34,870 nucleotides of DNA, taken from NCBI GenBank assembly GCA_002480525.1, contig DLCH01000055.1:26260-61129 (forward strand). The letters are read 5' to 3'. The first letter of the stretch is position 1. Every line of letters starts with the position of its first letter. The stretch comes from Gammaproteobacteria bacterium UBA7803 (GTDB taxonomy: Bacteria > Pseudomonadota > Gammaproteobacteria > Pseudomonadales > Azotimanducaceae). The translations under genes were made by a program, and so were the position numbers. The notes beneath the pieces were generated by a model, which saw nothing but the letters and a program-made list of their open reading frames with translations, ran no database searches and was not told where the DNA came from. This document shows positions 8,684 through 17,481 of this stretch, piece by piece.

Positions 8684-9862
8684 ATGGCGGACATCGACAA
8701 CCGGGGGATCGAGGCGTTTCGCGAGGAGGTCCGCGACTTCTTCGCCACCGCGCTCACCGACGAGCTCCGGGCCGCCCGCCGGTACATGACCAGCGTGTAC
8801 TGCGACTACGACGCGGGCATGGCGTGGCAGCGCATCCTGCTCGACCGCGGCTGGCTGGTGCCGAGCTGGCCGAAGGCCTACGGCGGCACCGGCTGGTCGC
8901 TGACGGAGCGCTACGTGTTCGCCTGCGAGAGCGCGAAGGCCGGCCCACCGCCCGTCTCGCCCATGGGCATCGGCATGCTCGGTCCGGCGCTGCTCGGCCA
9001 CGGCACCGACGCCCAGAAGGACTACTACCTGCCGCGCATGCTGCGCGGCGACGACTTCTGGTGCCAGGGCTACTCGGAGCCCCAGGCCGGCTCCGACCTG
9101 GCGGCGCTGGACTGCCGGGCGGTGCGCGACGGCGACGACTACGTGGTCAACGGCACCAAGATCTGGACCACCCACGCCCACTACGCCAACCGCATGTTCT
9201 GCCTGGTGCGCACCGGCCGCTTCGACCGGCCCCAGCAGGGCGTCACGTTCCTGCTGATCGATCTGGACACGCCGGGAGTGAGCCGTCATCCCATCCGCTT
9301 CTTCTCCGGGGACACCGAACAGTGCCAGGTGGTGTTCGACAACGTCCGGGTGCCCCAGGAGAACGTGGTCGGCCGGGAACACGAGGGCTGGACGGTGACG
9401 AAGTACCTGCTCGAGTTCGAGCGCGGCGGCGGCGCGAGCGCGCCCGGACTGCTGGAATCCATCGGCGATCTCAAGCGATTCGCCGCGGAGGCCGGCGCCG
9501 ACGACCTGATGCCGCGGGTCCTGGCCCTGGAGACCCGGGTGCTGGCCCTGGAGGCCATCGAGCTGCGCTGCCTCGCCGAGGCCGAGCGGACCGGCTCGCC
9601 CGGGCCGAGCGCCTCCATGCTGAAGGTCCAGAGCACCGAGCTGTCCCAGACGTTGTCCGGCCTGGCGCTGGAAGCCTGCGGCTGGTACGGGCTGCCCTGG
9701 CAGCCCGAGGTGGTGGACGCCCGGGGCGCCGCCGAGCCGGTGGGGCCCGCTGCCGCGGTCACCCGGGCGACCTTCTATTTCAACAACCGGGCCGCTTCGA
9801 TCTACGGCGGATCGAACGAGATCCAGCGCAACATCATGTCGCGCCACGTGCTCGGCCTCTGA
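8684..9862 (+). CDS. Acyl-CoA dehydrogenase family protein
   Basis: The 392-residue FAD-dependent enzyme catalyses alpha,beta-dehydrogenation of an acyl-CoA. Seen are the helical N-terminal domain, the mid-domain signature around residues 128-140 (CQGYSEPQAGSDL), NGTKIWTTHAHYANRMF, VVFDNVRVPQENVVG, and the C-terminal YGGSNEIQRNIMSRHVLG. It most resembles the large subunits of two-component or side-chain dehydrogenases (PimC-like, steroid or aromatic side-chain types) rather than classical short-chain enzymes. No second-subunit gene is adjacent, so it may be a homomer or pair in trans. The ATG at 8684 follows GGAGGAA with good spacing; a TATCAT -10-like hexamer lies at 8649-8654. Substrate unknown; lipid or steroid catabolism is an inference. 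Confidence 0.9.
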   Translation: MADIDNRGIEAFREEVRDFFATALTDELRAARRYMTSVYCDYDAGMAWQRILLDRGWLVPSWPKAYGGTGWSLTERYVFACESAKAGPPPVSPMGIGMLGPALLGHGTDAQKDYYLPRMLRGDDFWCQGYSEPQAGSDLAALDCRAVRDGDDYVVNGTKIWTTHAHYANRMFCLVRTGRFDRPQQGVTFLLIDLDTPGVSRHPIRFFSGDTEQCQVVFDNVRVPQENVVGREHEGWTVTKYLLEFERGGGASAPGLLESIGDLKRFAAEAGADDLMPRVLALETRVLALEAIELRCLAEAERTGSPGPSASMLKVQSTELSQTLSGLALEACGWYGLPWQPEVVDARGAAEPVGPAAAVTRATFYFNNRAASIYGGSNEIQRNIMSRHVLGL

Positions 9863-9875
9863 CGGCCGCTCCCGG

Positions 9876-10556
9876 TCAGGCCTGCTGCGGCTGCCTGCGG
9901 CCGCGCTGCAGCACGTGGTGCTCGACCTTGTGCATGACCACGTCGGCGCCGGTCTTGAGCAGCACGAACAGCCAGACGGCGCCGTCGCCGATCTGGGTGC
10001 CGAAGATGATGGTCAGATGCATGGGGATGACCCTGGCATAGGGCATGAACATCAGGGTGCCGAGATTGGGGCAGCCCCCAAGATCCGCCGCCACGTGCTC
10101 CCGGTGGGAGGCGCGATGGGAGAACAGGAAGCTCACCGCCAGCGCCAGCCAGGCCAGCACGTCGAGCGGATGCGTGTGGCCGACGAACACCTGGCTGACC
10201 TCGCCGGACGTCTCGTTGGTCACGTCGACGAAGCCGCCGGCGTCCGCGGTGGTGGAGAAAATCACCAGAAACACCAGGTAGGCCAGGTGGAAGCCGCCGA
10301 AGTGGAGCGCGAAGAAGTTGGCCACCTGGCGCTGGGAAGCCGGCGTCGGCGGCACCGGCCGGTCGTTCATGGTGAGGCCTTCGGTGGAGAAGTCCCGCAG
10401 CTTCAGCATGCGCTGGCGGGCGTAGTAGCCGATGATCACGCTCTGCATCCAGAACGGCCACATGAGCTGCAGCAGCGTCCACTGCTGCCAGACGGCGAGC
10501 GCGAGGGTCACCGCGTTGCTGAGGAGGATGCCCTTGAGGGCGCGGTCCGATGCCAT
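9876..10556 (-). CDS. DUF6498-like integral membrane protein
   Basis: The 226-residue protein has about five or six hydrophobic segments. The opening (LLSNAVTLALAVWQQWTLL, then WMQSVIIGYYARQRMLKL) and the later FFALHFGGFHLAYLVFLVIF match the pattern of DUF6498 proteins, whose function is unknown. Histidines cluster near the end (MHLTIIFG, VMHKVEHHVLQRG). The start is uncertain between ATG at 10562 and ATG at 10556; the second has AAGG at proper spacing and is chosen. The frame stays open upstream to 10727 but that part is polar, has no site, and would overlap the divergent kinase-like gene. It converges on the acyl-CoA dehydrogenase gene with a 13-bp gap. Confidence 0.75.
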   Translation of the reverse strand: MASDRALKGILLSNAVTLALAVWQQWTLLQLMWPFWMQSVIIGYYARQRMLKLRDFSTEGLTMNDRPVPPTPASQRQVANFFALHFGGFHLAYLVFLVIFSTTADAGGFVDVTNETSGEVSQVFVGHTHPLDVLAWLALAVSFLFSHRASHREHVAADLGGCPNLGTLMFMPYARVIPMHLTIIFGTQIGDGAVWLFVLLKTGADVVMHKVEHHVLQRGRRQPQQA

Positions 10557-10653
10557 GGCCATGCCTTCAGTGTAGGCGCCCCGGCAGAAGTGCAGGCGCC
10601 CCGGCGGGCCGCAGCGGGTATCCTCCCGCCATGACCCCCGGGATGCGCCGATC

Positions 10654-11553
10654 GTGGACGACTCGCTGGCCCTCATCGCAGAACGGCTGATGCCCGGCGC
10701 CCGGCTGCTCGACGCGCGCCGGCTCACCGGCGGCGTGTCCGCCGTGGTGCATGCGCTCGACCTGGCCCCCCGGGACGGCGCGCCCCGGACCGTGGTGGTC
10801 CGTCAGCTCCGCAGCCACGCCTGGACCACCCCCGGGGACGATCCGGTCGGGCGCGAGTTCGCCCTCGCCCGGGCCGTGCATCGGGCCGGCATCCCCGTCC
10901 CGGAGCCGCTGGCGGCCGAGTCCGATCCGGACAGTCCGACCGGCGCGTTCCTGGCCATGGCGTTCGCCGACGGAACGACGGAGATACCGCCGGACCGGCT
11001 GCAGGACCGCCTGACGGTGATGGCCCGGACCCTCGCGGACATTCACGGCGTGGCGCAGAACGGCCTGCCGGCGCTGCCGCTGCGCCTGGACCCGCGCCCC
11101 GAGGTGTTCGAGTTCCTGACGCCGGACCGCCGAGCGCTGGCCGACTGGCTGGCCGCCCGCGACGACACCGCCTGGCACGATCCGCCGCGGCTGCTGCACG
11201 GCGACTTCTGGCCCGGCAACCTGCTGTGGGTCGACGACACCCTCGGCGCGGTGCTGGACTGGGAGGACGCCGCGCTCGGCGACCCGCTGTCCGACGTCGC
11301 CTGCACGATGCTGGAGCTCACCTACCTGTTCGGGCCGGCGGCGGCCGCCGGCTTCGCGGCCGCGTACCGGCGGCACGCGCCCCTCGACGACGCCCGGCTG
11401 CCCCTCTGGCAGGTGTACGTGGCGTCCGCCGCGGCCCGCTACATGGGCGAGTGGGGCCTGCCGGCCGCGCGCGAAGCCCACATGCGGGCCTGCGCCCAAG
11501 CCTTCATCGACGCGGCCGCCGACGCCCTGATGACCGGCGGGCCGGTGCGATGA
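10654..11553 (+). CDS. Aminoglycoside phosphotransferase-fold kinase
   Basis: The 299-residue protein is of the APH/choline kinase fold. The key catalytic loop is HGDFWPGN (His182, Asp184, Asn189), and the metal-binding DFG-like segment is LDWEDAALGDPLSD (Asp202). The N-lobe shows VVVRQL as the likely ATP-binding Lys/Arg strand and REFALARAVHRAGIPVPEPL. Proteins of this type next to acyl-CoA dehydrogenases are often ACAD10-like hydroxyacyl kinases rather than antibiotic resistance genes; that reading is inference from the gene at 8684. The start is GTG at 10654, the only sensible in-frame start; two ATGs just upstream are in other frames. The divergent DUF6498 gene begins 97 bp away. Confidence 0.85.
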   Translation: MDDSLALIAERLMPGARLLDARRLTGGVSAVVHALDLAPRDGAPRTVVVRQLRSHAWTTPGDDPVGREFALARAVHRAGIPVPEPLAAESDPDSPTGAFLAMAFADGTTEIPPDRLQDRLTVMARTLADIHGVAQNGLPALPLRLDPRPEVFEFLTPDRRALADWLAARDDTAWHDPPRLLHGDFWPGNLLWVDDTLGAVLDWEDAALGDPLSDVACTMLELTYLFGPAAAAGFAAAYRRHAPLDDARLPLWQVYVASAAARYMGEWGLPAAREAHMRACAQAFIDAAADALMTGGPVR

Positions 11554-11562
11554 AGGCGCCGG

Positions 11563-11591
11563 TTGGGGACCGCGCCGGACCGGGGTAGAGT
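11563..11591 (+). promoter_or_regulatory. Possible sigma-70 promoter of the ridA-like gene
   Basis: TTGGGG (11563-11568) and TAGAGT (11586-11591) are spaced by exactly 17 bp and end 27 bp before the ATG at 11619. Three of six -35 and four of six -10 positions fit the consensus. This is a prediction from pattern only. Confidence 0.35.
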
Positions 11592-11618
11592 GCCGGTAAT
11601 CACGCGGAGAACCCCACC

Positions 11619-12155
11619 ATGACGCCGATTCGAACCACTGCTCTCGCCCTGCTGCTCGTGACCTTCAGCGCCCACGCCCGGGCCGCCGAGGTCGAGCACC
11701 TCGACGGCGCCGGGGTGATGCCCGAGGGGCTGCCGTTCTCCGAAGCGGTGCGCGTCGACGACACGGTCTACCTGTCCGGACAGGTCGGCGTGAAGCCCGG
11801 CACCCTCACTCTCGTGGACGGCGGCATGGCGGCCGAGGCGCGCCAGACCCTCAGCAACGTCCGCGCCACCCTGGAGGCCAGCGGCCTGACCATGGCCGAC
11901 GTCGTCAAGTGCACGGTGATGCTGGCGGACATGTCCGAGTGGGGCGCCTTCAACGAGATCTACCAGACCATCTTCGAAGCGCCCTACCCGGCGCGGAGCG
12001 CCTTCGGCGCTTCGGGCCTGGCCCTGGGCGCGCGGGTCGAGCTGGAGTGCATCGCCGTAGTCCGCGAGCCGGGTCCCGCGCAGCCGATGCGCGAGGAGCT
12101 GATCGATCAGGAGGAACGGGTGGAACGGGTCTACCGGCGTCCCGGCGCCCAGTGA
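11619..12155 (+). CDS. Exported RidA/YjgF family protein
   Basis: The 178-residue protein begins with a signal peptide (MTPIRTTALALLLVTFSAHA, cleavage likely after RA at 22). A full RidA domain follows (about 35-148) and a 30-residue charged tail (EELIDQEERVERVYRRP). RidA enzymes hydrolyse reactive 2-aminoacrylate and other enamines or imines. The key arginine and glutamate are kept: Arg126 in YPARSAFG and Glu141 in GARVELECIAV, at the same 15-residue distance as Arg105 and Glu120 in E. coli RidA. Most RidA proteins are cytoplasmic, so the signal peptide and tail set this one apart and suggest a periplasmic role. It lies alone between the APH-like gene and the acyl-CoA synthetase gene. Confidence 0.88.
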   Translation: MTPIRTTALALLLVTFSAHARAAEVEHLDGAGVMPEGLPFSEAVRVDDTVYLSGQVGVKPGTLTLVDGGMAAEARQTLSNVRATLEASGLTMADVVKCTVMLADMSEWGAFNEIYQTIFEAPYPARSAFGASGLALGARVELECIAVVREPGPAQPMREELIDQEERVERVYRRPGAQ

Positions 12156-12216
12156 CCGACTTGAAGCCGTCACACCGGCGCGGCAGTCTGAACGCGCCTG
12201 ACCGTGGGAACGCGCC

Positions 12217-14934
12217 GTGTCGATCCGCAATCTCGAGTATCTGTTCCGTCCCGGCTCCGTCGCGCTGATCGGCGCCAGCAAGCGGCCGGGCTCCGTGGGC
12301 TCGGTGATCGCCCGCAACCTGTTCGGGTCGGGTTTCGACGGGCCGGTGCTGCCGGTGCACCCGCGCCACCACTCGGTCCAGGGCGTGCTCGCCTACCCCG
12401 ACGTCGCCAGCCTGCCGGAAGCGCCGGACCTGGCGGTCATCGCCACCCCGGCGGAGACGGTGCCCGGCATCGTCGCCGAGCTCGGCGCGCGGGGTACGCG
12501 CGCCGCGGTGATCGTCAGCGCCGGTTTCGCCGAGCGGGGCGAGGCCGGCCGGCGGCTGCAGCAGCAGGTGCTGGAGGCCGCCCAGCCCCATCTCATGCGC
12601 ATCGTCGGCCCCAACACCCTGGGCGTGCTGGCGCCCACCGTGTCGCTCAACGCCAGCTTCGCGCACCTGCCCGCCCGGCCCGGCGGGCCGGCCTTCGTCA
12701 CCCAGTCCGGCGCCGTGGTCACCTCGGTGATCGACTGGGCCACCGCCCGGCGGGCCGGCTTCTCCCACCTGATTGCCCTCGGCGCCATGGCCGACGTGGA
12801 CTTCGGCGACGTCATCGACTATCTCGCCAACGACCGCCAGACCACGGCGATTCTGCTGTACATGGAAGGCGTGACCCACGCCCGCAAGTTCATGTCCGCC
12901 GCCCGGGCCGCCGCCCGCACCAAGCCGGTGATCGTGGTGAAGGCCGGCCGCCACGCCGAGAGCGCCCGGGCCGCCGCCACCCACACCGGCGCGCTCGCCG
13001 GCGCCGACGAGGTCTACGACACCGCGTTCCGCCGCGCCGGCATGCTGCGGGTGAACACCCTCGAAGAGCTGTTCGTCGCCACCGCCACCCTGAGCCTGCT
13101 GCGCCCGCCCCGGGGCAACCGGCTGCTGATCATCACCAACGGCGGCGGCATGGGCGTGCTGGCCACCGACGAGCTGCTGCGCCGCGGCGGCGCCCTGGCC
13201 GAGCTCTCCCAGGCCACCATCGACGAGCTCGACCGCCTGCTGCCGGCCACCTGGTCACGCAGCAACCCGGTGGACATCATCGGCGACGCGCCGCCGGAGC
13301 GTCTGGCCGCGACGGTGAAGACCGTGCTCGCCCAGGAACGGGAGCTGGACGCGGTGCTGGTGATCACCTGCCCCACCGCCGTGGCGCCCGCCGAGGAGTC
13401 GGCACGGGTGCTGGCCGACACGCTGAGCGGCCTGCGGCCGCCGGTGCCGGTGCTGACCTGCTGGTTCGGCGACGAGACCGCCCGGTCCGCCCGGCGGCTG
13501 CTGCGCGAGCGCGGATTCGCGGCCTACGAGACCCTGGGGCAGTCGGTGAGCGCGTTCATGCAGCTCGTCGACTACCGGCGCAGCCAGACCCTGCTGATGG
13601 AAACGCCGCCGTCGGTGCCGGAAGCCATCGCCGTCGACGGCGCCGCGGTGCGCGCCATACTCGACCGGCATCCGGTGGCCGGCGCCGAGCAGTGGCTGCC
13701 CGATGCCGAGGCGAAGGCGGTGCTCGCCGCCTACGGTGTCGCCACGGTGCCGACCCGGGTCGCCGGGTCCGCCGAGGAAGCGGCCCGCATCGCCGACGAG
13801 CTGGCGGCGCCGGTGGCATTGAAGGTGCTTTCGCCGGACGTCACCCACAAATCCGACGTCGGCGGCGTGGTGCTCGACCTGGAAGGCGGCGCGGCGGTGG
13901 CGGCCGCCGCCGAGCGCATCGCCGACAATCTGGCGCGGTCCCGGCCCGACGCGCGCCTGGACGGCTTCACCGTGCAGCCCATGGTGGACCGCGCCGGCGC
14001 CTACGAGCTGATCGTCGGCATGCACCGGGACGCCCAGTTCGGCGCGGTGCTGATGTTCGGTGAGGGCGGCACCGCGGTGGAGCTGGTGCGCGACAGCGCC
14101 CTCGCGCTGCCGCCCCTGAACATGAAGCTGGCCCGGGACATGATCTCGCGCACGCGCATTCACCGGCGCCTGCAGGGCTACCGTGACCGGCCGGCGGTGG
14201 ACCTGGACGCCCTGGCGGTGATCCTGCTGCGCATCTCCCAGCTCGTGGTCGACTTTCCCGAGATCGACAGCCTGGACGTGAACCCGCTGCTGGCGGACCA
14301 GCACGGCGCGGTGGCCGTCGACGCCCGCATCCGCCTGCGGCCGGGACCCTTCGAGGACCGGCTGGCCCACCTGTCGATCCGGCCGTACCCGAAGGAGCTG
14401 GAGGAGCGCATCGCCCTCGACGACGGCCGGGAGCTGCTGCTGCGTCCCATCGTGCCGGAGGACGAGCCGGCCCTCGACCGGGCCTTCGCGCGCCTCGACC
14501 CGGACGAGATCCGCCAGCGCTTCCTGCAGCCCATGCGCACCCTGAACCACATCATGGCGGCCCGCTTCACCCAGCTCGACTACGACCGGGAGATGGCCCT
14601 GGTGCTGGCCGACGCCGGCATTCCCGGCAAGCAGGACATCCACGCCGTGGTGCGCCTGTCGGCGGACCCGGACAACGCCCGGGCGGAGTTCGCCATCATC
14701 GTGCTGCACCACCTCGCCGGCCGGGGCCTCGGCAAGCTGCTCATGGCGCGGATACTCGACTACGCCCGGGCCCGCGGCATCGGCATGGTCTGGGGCGTGA
14801 CCCTGCACGACAACCAGCGCATGCGGGCGCTGGCCCGATCCCTCGGCTTCCGGCAGCGGCAGGATCCGGAAGATCCGACCCTGGTGCGCATGGAGCTCAA
14901 TCTGGATCAGGCGTCCGGCGAGCCGGCGCGGTAG
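12217..14934 (+). CDS. Acyl-CoA synthetase (NDP-forming)/GNAT fusion, Pat-like
   Basis: The 905-residue fusion has, in order: a CoA-binding Rossmann domain (IGASKRPGSVG, residues 18-28), a succinyl-CoA ligase-like domain with phospho-histidine candidate His256 in THTGALAG, an ATP-grasp domain (AAYGVATVPTRVAGS, then VTHKSDVGGV) and a C-terminal GNAT acetyltransferase domain (about 715-900, acetyl-CoA loop GRGLGK). This is the architecture of Pat/PatZ, the lysine acetyltransferase that controls acetyl-CoA synthetase. In Salmonella Pat the ligase half is reported to lack the catalytic histidine; here the histidine motif looks intact, so real acyl-CoA ligase activity is possible. The start is GTG at 12217. 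The 3' end overlaps the BCCT gene tail to tail by 38 nt. Confidence 0.9.
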   Translation: MSIRNLEYLFRPGSVALIGASKRPGSVGSVIARNLFGSGFDGPVLPVHPRHHSVQGVLAYPDVASLPEAPDLAVIATPAETVPGIVAELGARGTRAAVIVSAGFAERGEAGRRLQQQVLEAAQPHLMRIVGPNTLGVLAPTVSLNASFAHLPARPGGPAFVTQSGAVVTSVIDWATARRAGFSHLIALGAMADVDFGDVIDYLANDRQTTAILLYMEGVTHARKFMSAARAAARTKPVIVVKAGRHAESARAAATHTGALAGADEVYDTAFRRAGMLRVNTLEELFVATATLSLLRPPRGNRLLIITNGGGMGVLATDELLRRGGALAELSQATIDELDRLLPATWSRSNPVDIIGDAPPERLAATVKTVLAQERELDAVLVITCPTAVAPAEESARVLADTLSGLRPPVPVLTCWFGDETARSARRLLRERGFAAYETLGQSVSAFMQLVDYRRSQTLLMETPPSVPEAIAVDGAAVRAILDRHPVAGAEQWLPDAEAKAVLAAYGVATVPTRVAGSAEEAARIADELAAPVALKVLSPDVTHKSDVGGVVLDLEGGAAVAAAAERIADNLARSRPDARLDGFTVQPMVDRAGAYELIVGMHRDAQFGAVLMFGEGGTAVELVRDSALALPPLNMKLARDMISRTRIHRRLQGYRDRPAVDLDALAVILLRISQLVVDFPEIDSLDVNPLLADQHGAVAVDARIRLRPGPFEDRLAHLSIRPYPKELEERIALDDGRELLLRPIVPEDEPALDRAFARLDPDEIRQRFLQPMRTLNHIMAARFTQLDYDREMALVLADAGIPGKQDIHAVVRLSADPDNARAEFAIIVLHHLAGRGLGKLLMARILDYARARGIGMVWGVTLHDNQRMRALARSLGFRQRQDPEDPTLVRMELNLDQASGEPAR

Positions 14935-16456
14935 CGGCCGGCAGGCCCCCGGCCGGCGACTCCGCCAGCAGCGCCCGGACCAGGCCCCAGGCCATCAGGC
15001 ACAGCACCACGGCAAAAGGCAGCCCCATCACCACCACCGCGCTCTGCAGCGTGGCCAGGCCGCCGGCGAGCAGCAGCGCCAGGGTGAGCGCGCCGATCAC
15101 GCCCGCCCACCACAGCCGCAGCCACACCGGACCGTCGCGCAGGTGATCGCCGTCGGCGTCGGCGTGCGACGTCATGTTGGCCAGCACCAGCGCCCCCGAG
15201 TCGCCGGAGGTCACGAAGAACACCAGCGCCAGCACCGTCGCCGCGAGACCCGTCAGCGCCGGCCAGGGCAGCAGGCCCAGGAACTCGTAGATGGCCGAAC
15301 CCGGGCTCTCCAGCGCAGCCCGCGCCAGCTCGTCGGCACCGCCGCTGGCTAGCTCGATGGCGCTGTTCCCCATCACCGACATCCAGCTCATCATGAACAC
15401 CAGAGGCAGCAGCAGGGTCCCCGCGACGAAGCTGCGTATCGTGCGCCCGCGGGAGATGCGCGCGAGAAACATGCCGACGAACGGGCCCCAGGCGATCCAC
15501 CAGGCCCAGAAGAACACCGTCCAGGCATTCAGCCAGTCCCGGGGCAGGTCGAGCGCATAGGCCTCGAAGGCCAGCCCCGGAAACCCGGCCAGGTACGATC
15601 CGACGTCGGCGGCCAGGGCACCGAGCAGCGCCGCCGTGTCACCGGCCAGCAGCACGAACCCCAGCAGCGCTGCCGCCAGCAGCATGTTGAACTCGGACAG
15701 CCGGCGGATGCCGCGGTCCACCCCCAGCGCCGCCGACAGCGCCGCGCCGGCCACGACCAGCAGGGCCAGCCCGGCGAGTAGCCACCGGCCCGGTGTCAGC
15801 CCGAGCAGCCGCTCGAGCCCGGCCGAGAGCTGCAGGATGCCGATGCCCAGGCTGGCCGCGATGCCGAACACCGTCGCCAGCACCGCGGCAACCTCGACCG
15901 CATACCCGGAGGCGCCCCGGCCGATGCCGGCGGGCAGGGCCGAGAGCGCCGACCGCACGGTCAGCGGCTGCCCGCGCCGGTAGCAGAAGAACGCCAGGCA
16001 CAGCCCGACCAGGGTATACACGCCCCAGCCGGACAATCCCCAGTGCAGGAAGGTGAGATCGATCGCGCGGCGGGCCGCCGCGGGCGTGGCGCCTTCCACG
16101 AGCGGCGGCGCCAGGAAGTGGCTGAGCGGCTCGGCGACGCAGAAGAACAGCAGGTCGATGCCGATGCCGGCGGCGAACAGCATCGCCGCCCAGGTGAGCA
16201 GGGGGTACTCGGGCCGGGCGTCCGGCGGGCCCAGGCGCAGGCGCCCCCAGGGCGACACGGCCAGGCCGACCACGAACACAAGATAGCCGGCCATGGCGAA
16301 CACGTAGAAGTCGCCGAAGCGCGACGACGTCCAGGCGAGGGCCGCGCCGATGGCTTCGGCCGAGGACGCGCCGTCGAGCAGCGTCCAGACGGAGAACGCG
16401 ACGATCGCGCCCGCCGCGACGGTGAAGACGACGGGGTTGAGGCGCAGGGAAGACAT
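14897..16456 (-). CDS. BCCT family transporter
   Basis: This is a 519-residue, 12-helix carrier of the betaine/choline/carnitine transporter family. The family signature is plain: WTVFFWAWWIAWGPFVGMF followed by LARISRGRTIRSF. Other landmarks are LFFCVAEPLSHF in the early helices, HWGLSGWGVYTLVGL, and FFVTSGDSGALVLANMTS near the end. BCCT carriers move quaternary amines or related zwitterions by Na+ or H+ symport; the exact substrate is not clear. The ATG at 16456 is chosen for AGGA seven bases upstream and because the hydrophobic protein begins there; a frame open to 16588 adds only polar residues. It is divergent from the sulfotransferase gene (121 bp). Confidence 0.9.
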   Translation of the reverse strand: MSSLRLNPVVFTVAAGAIVAFSVWTLLDGASSAEAIGAALAWTSSRFGDFYVFAMAGYLVFVVGLAVSPWGRLRLGPPDARPEYPLLTWAAMLFAAGIGIDLLFFCVAEPLSHFLAPPLVEGATPAAARRAIDLTFLHWGLSGWGVYTLVGLCLAFFCYRRGQPLTVRSALSALPAGIGRGASGYAVEVAAVLATVFGIAASLGIGILQLSAGLERLLGLTPGRWLLAGLALLVVAGAALSAALGVDRGIRRLSEFNMLLAAALLGFVLLAGDTAALLGALAADVGSYLAGFPGLAFEAYALDLPRDWLNAWTVFFWAWWIAWGPFVGMFLARISRGRTIRSFVAGTLLLPLVFMMSWMSVMGNSAIELASGGADELARAALESPGSAIYEFLGLLPWPALTGLAATVLALVFFVTSGDSGALVLANMTSHADADGDHLRDGPVWLRLWWAGVIGALTLALLLAGGLATLQSAVVVMGLPFAVVLCLMAWGLVRALLAESPAGGLPAATAPARRTPDPD

Positions 16457-16577
16457 GACCCATCCTACCGGGCCGACCGTCCGCTGCAACGTCGGTCCGT
16501 CCCGCCCCCACCGCGGACGGGCGAGACCCGTGGTCGCGCCTGTCGTATGCTCCGGCCTTCCATGTGGAGGGACGGCG

Positions 16578-17462
16578 ATGACGGACAAGACCAGGGCGAC
16601 TTCGATCCCGGAGCTGCACGCGCGGCTGGGCCAGGCGTTCGGAGCGCCGGAACACGGCGAGCCCTACCGGCCGCGGCCGACCGACGTGATCATTTCACCG
16701 TTCGGCAAGTGCGGCACGACCTGGCTGCAGCAGACCTTTCACACCCTGCGCACCCGGGGCGACATGGACTTCGACGACATTTCCCGCGTGGTGCCGTGGA
16801 TCGAGACGTCCCGCCGGCTCGGCCTCGACCTCAACGCCGAGCAGCGGGCCGAGCCGCGCGGCTTCAAGAGCCACATGGCCTGGGACGAGGTGCCGAAGGG
16901 CGCACGCTACATCGTGTCGGTGCGGGATCCCCGGGATGCCGTGGTGTCGCTGCACCGTTTCATGGAAGGCTGGTTCCTGGAGCCCGGCGCCGTGGAGGTG
17001 GACGAGTTCGCCCAGCAGAACTTCATGCGCGGGCCGGCGAAGCGCTACTGGCATCACCTGATCTCCTGGTGGGAGCAGCGCGACAACCCGGACGTGCTGC
17101 TGCTGGCCTACGAGCACATGCTGAAGCATCCCGAAGCGGCGATCCGCCGGGTCGCCGGATTCTGCGGCATTGCGCTGGACGACGAGCTGCTGGAGCTGAC
17201 CCTGCACCACACCTCCCTCGAGTTCATGCTCGCCCACAAGGACCGCTTCGACGACTTCCTGATGCGCGGCCTGTCGGAGCGGGTCGCGGGCATTCCGCCC
17301 GGCAGTGATTCCGCCAAGGTGCGGGAGGGCCGGGCGGGCTCCCACCGCAACGTGCTGGGCGCCGCGGTGCTCGAGGAGATGGACGGGATCTGGCAACAGG
17401 AGGTCACCTCGCGTTACGGTTTCGTCACGTACGACGAGATGATCGCCACCCTCGAGCCATGA
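16578..17462 (+). CDS. PAPS-dependent sulfotransferase
   Basis: The 294-residue protein is of the Sulfotransfer_1 family. The 5'-phosphosulfate loop is SPFGKCGTTWLQQ with Lys44 and Thr47/Thr48. The likely catalytic base is His99 in FKSHMAW. The 3'-phosphate site is RDPRDAVVSLHRF (Arg116, Ser124), and the C-terminal part has FGYTYD-like ending RYGFVTYDEM. It would transfer sulfate from PAPS to a hydroxyl of a small molecule; the acceptor is unknown. The ATG at 16578 follows GGAGGGACGGCG, and a TATGCT -10-like hexamer lies at 16546-16551. The HDAC-like gene starts 19 bp after its stop, so the two form an operon. Confidence 0.88.
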   Translation: MTDKTRATSIPELHARLGQAFGAPEHGEPYRPRPTDVIISPFGKCGTTWLQQTFHTLRTRGDMDFDDISRVVPWIETSRRLGLDLNAEQRAEPRGFKSHMAWDEVPKGARYIVSVRDPRDAVVSLHRFMEGWFLEPGAVEVDEFAQQNFMRGPAKRYWHHLISWWEQRDNPDVLLLAYEHMLKHPEAAIRRVAGFCGIALDDELLELTLHHTSLEFMLAHKDRFDDFLMRGLSERVAGIPPGSDSAKVREGRAGSHRNVLGAAVLEEMDGIWQQEVTSRYGFVTYDEMIATLEP

Positions 17463-17481
17463 CCGGAGCGACGCCGCCGCG

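Noticed and set aside
10654..11553. An aminoglycoside resistance gene
   Set aside because: The fold is shared by many small-molecule kinases; the context with an acyl-CoA dehydrogenase favours a metabolic role, and no resistance-specific motif is visible.
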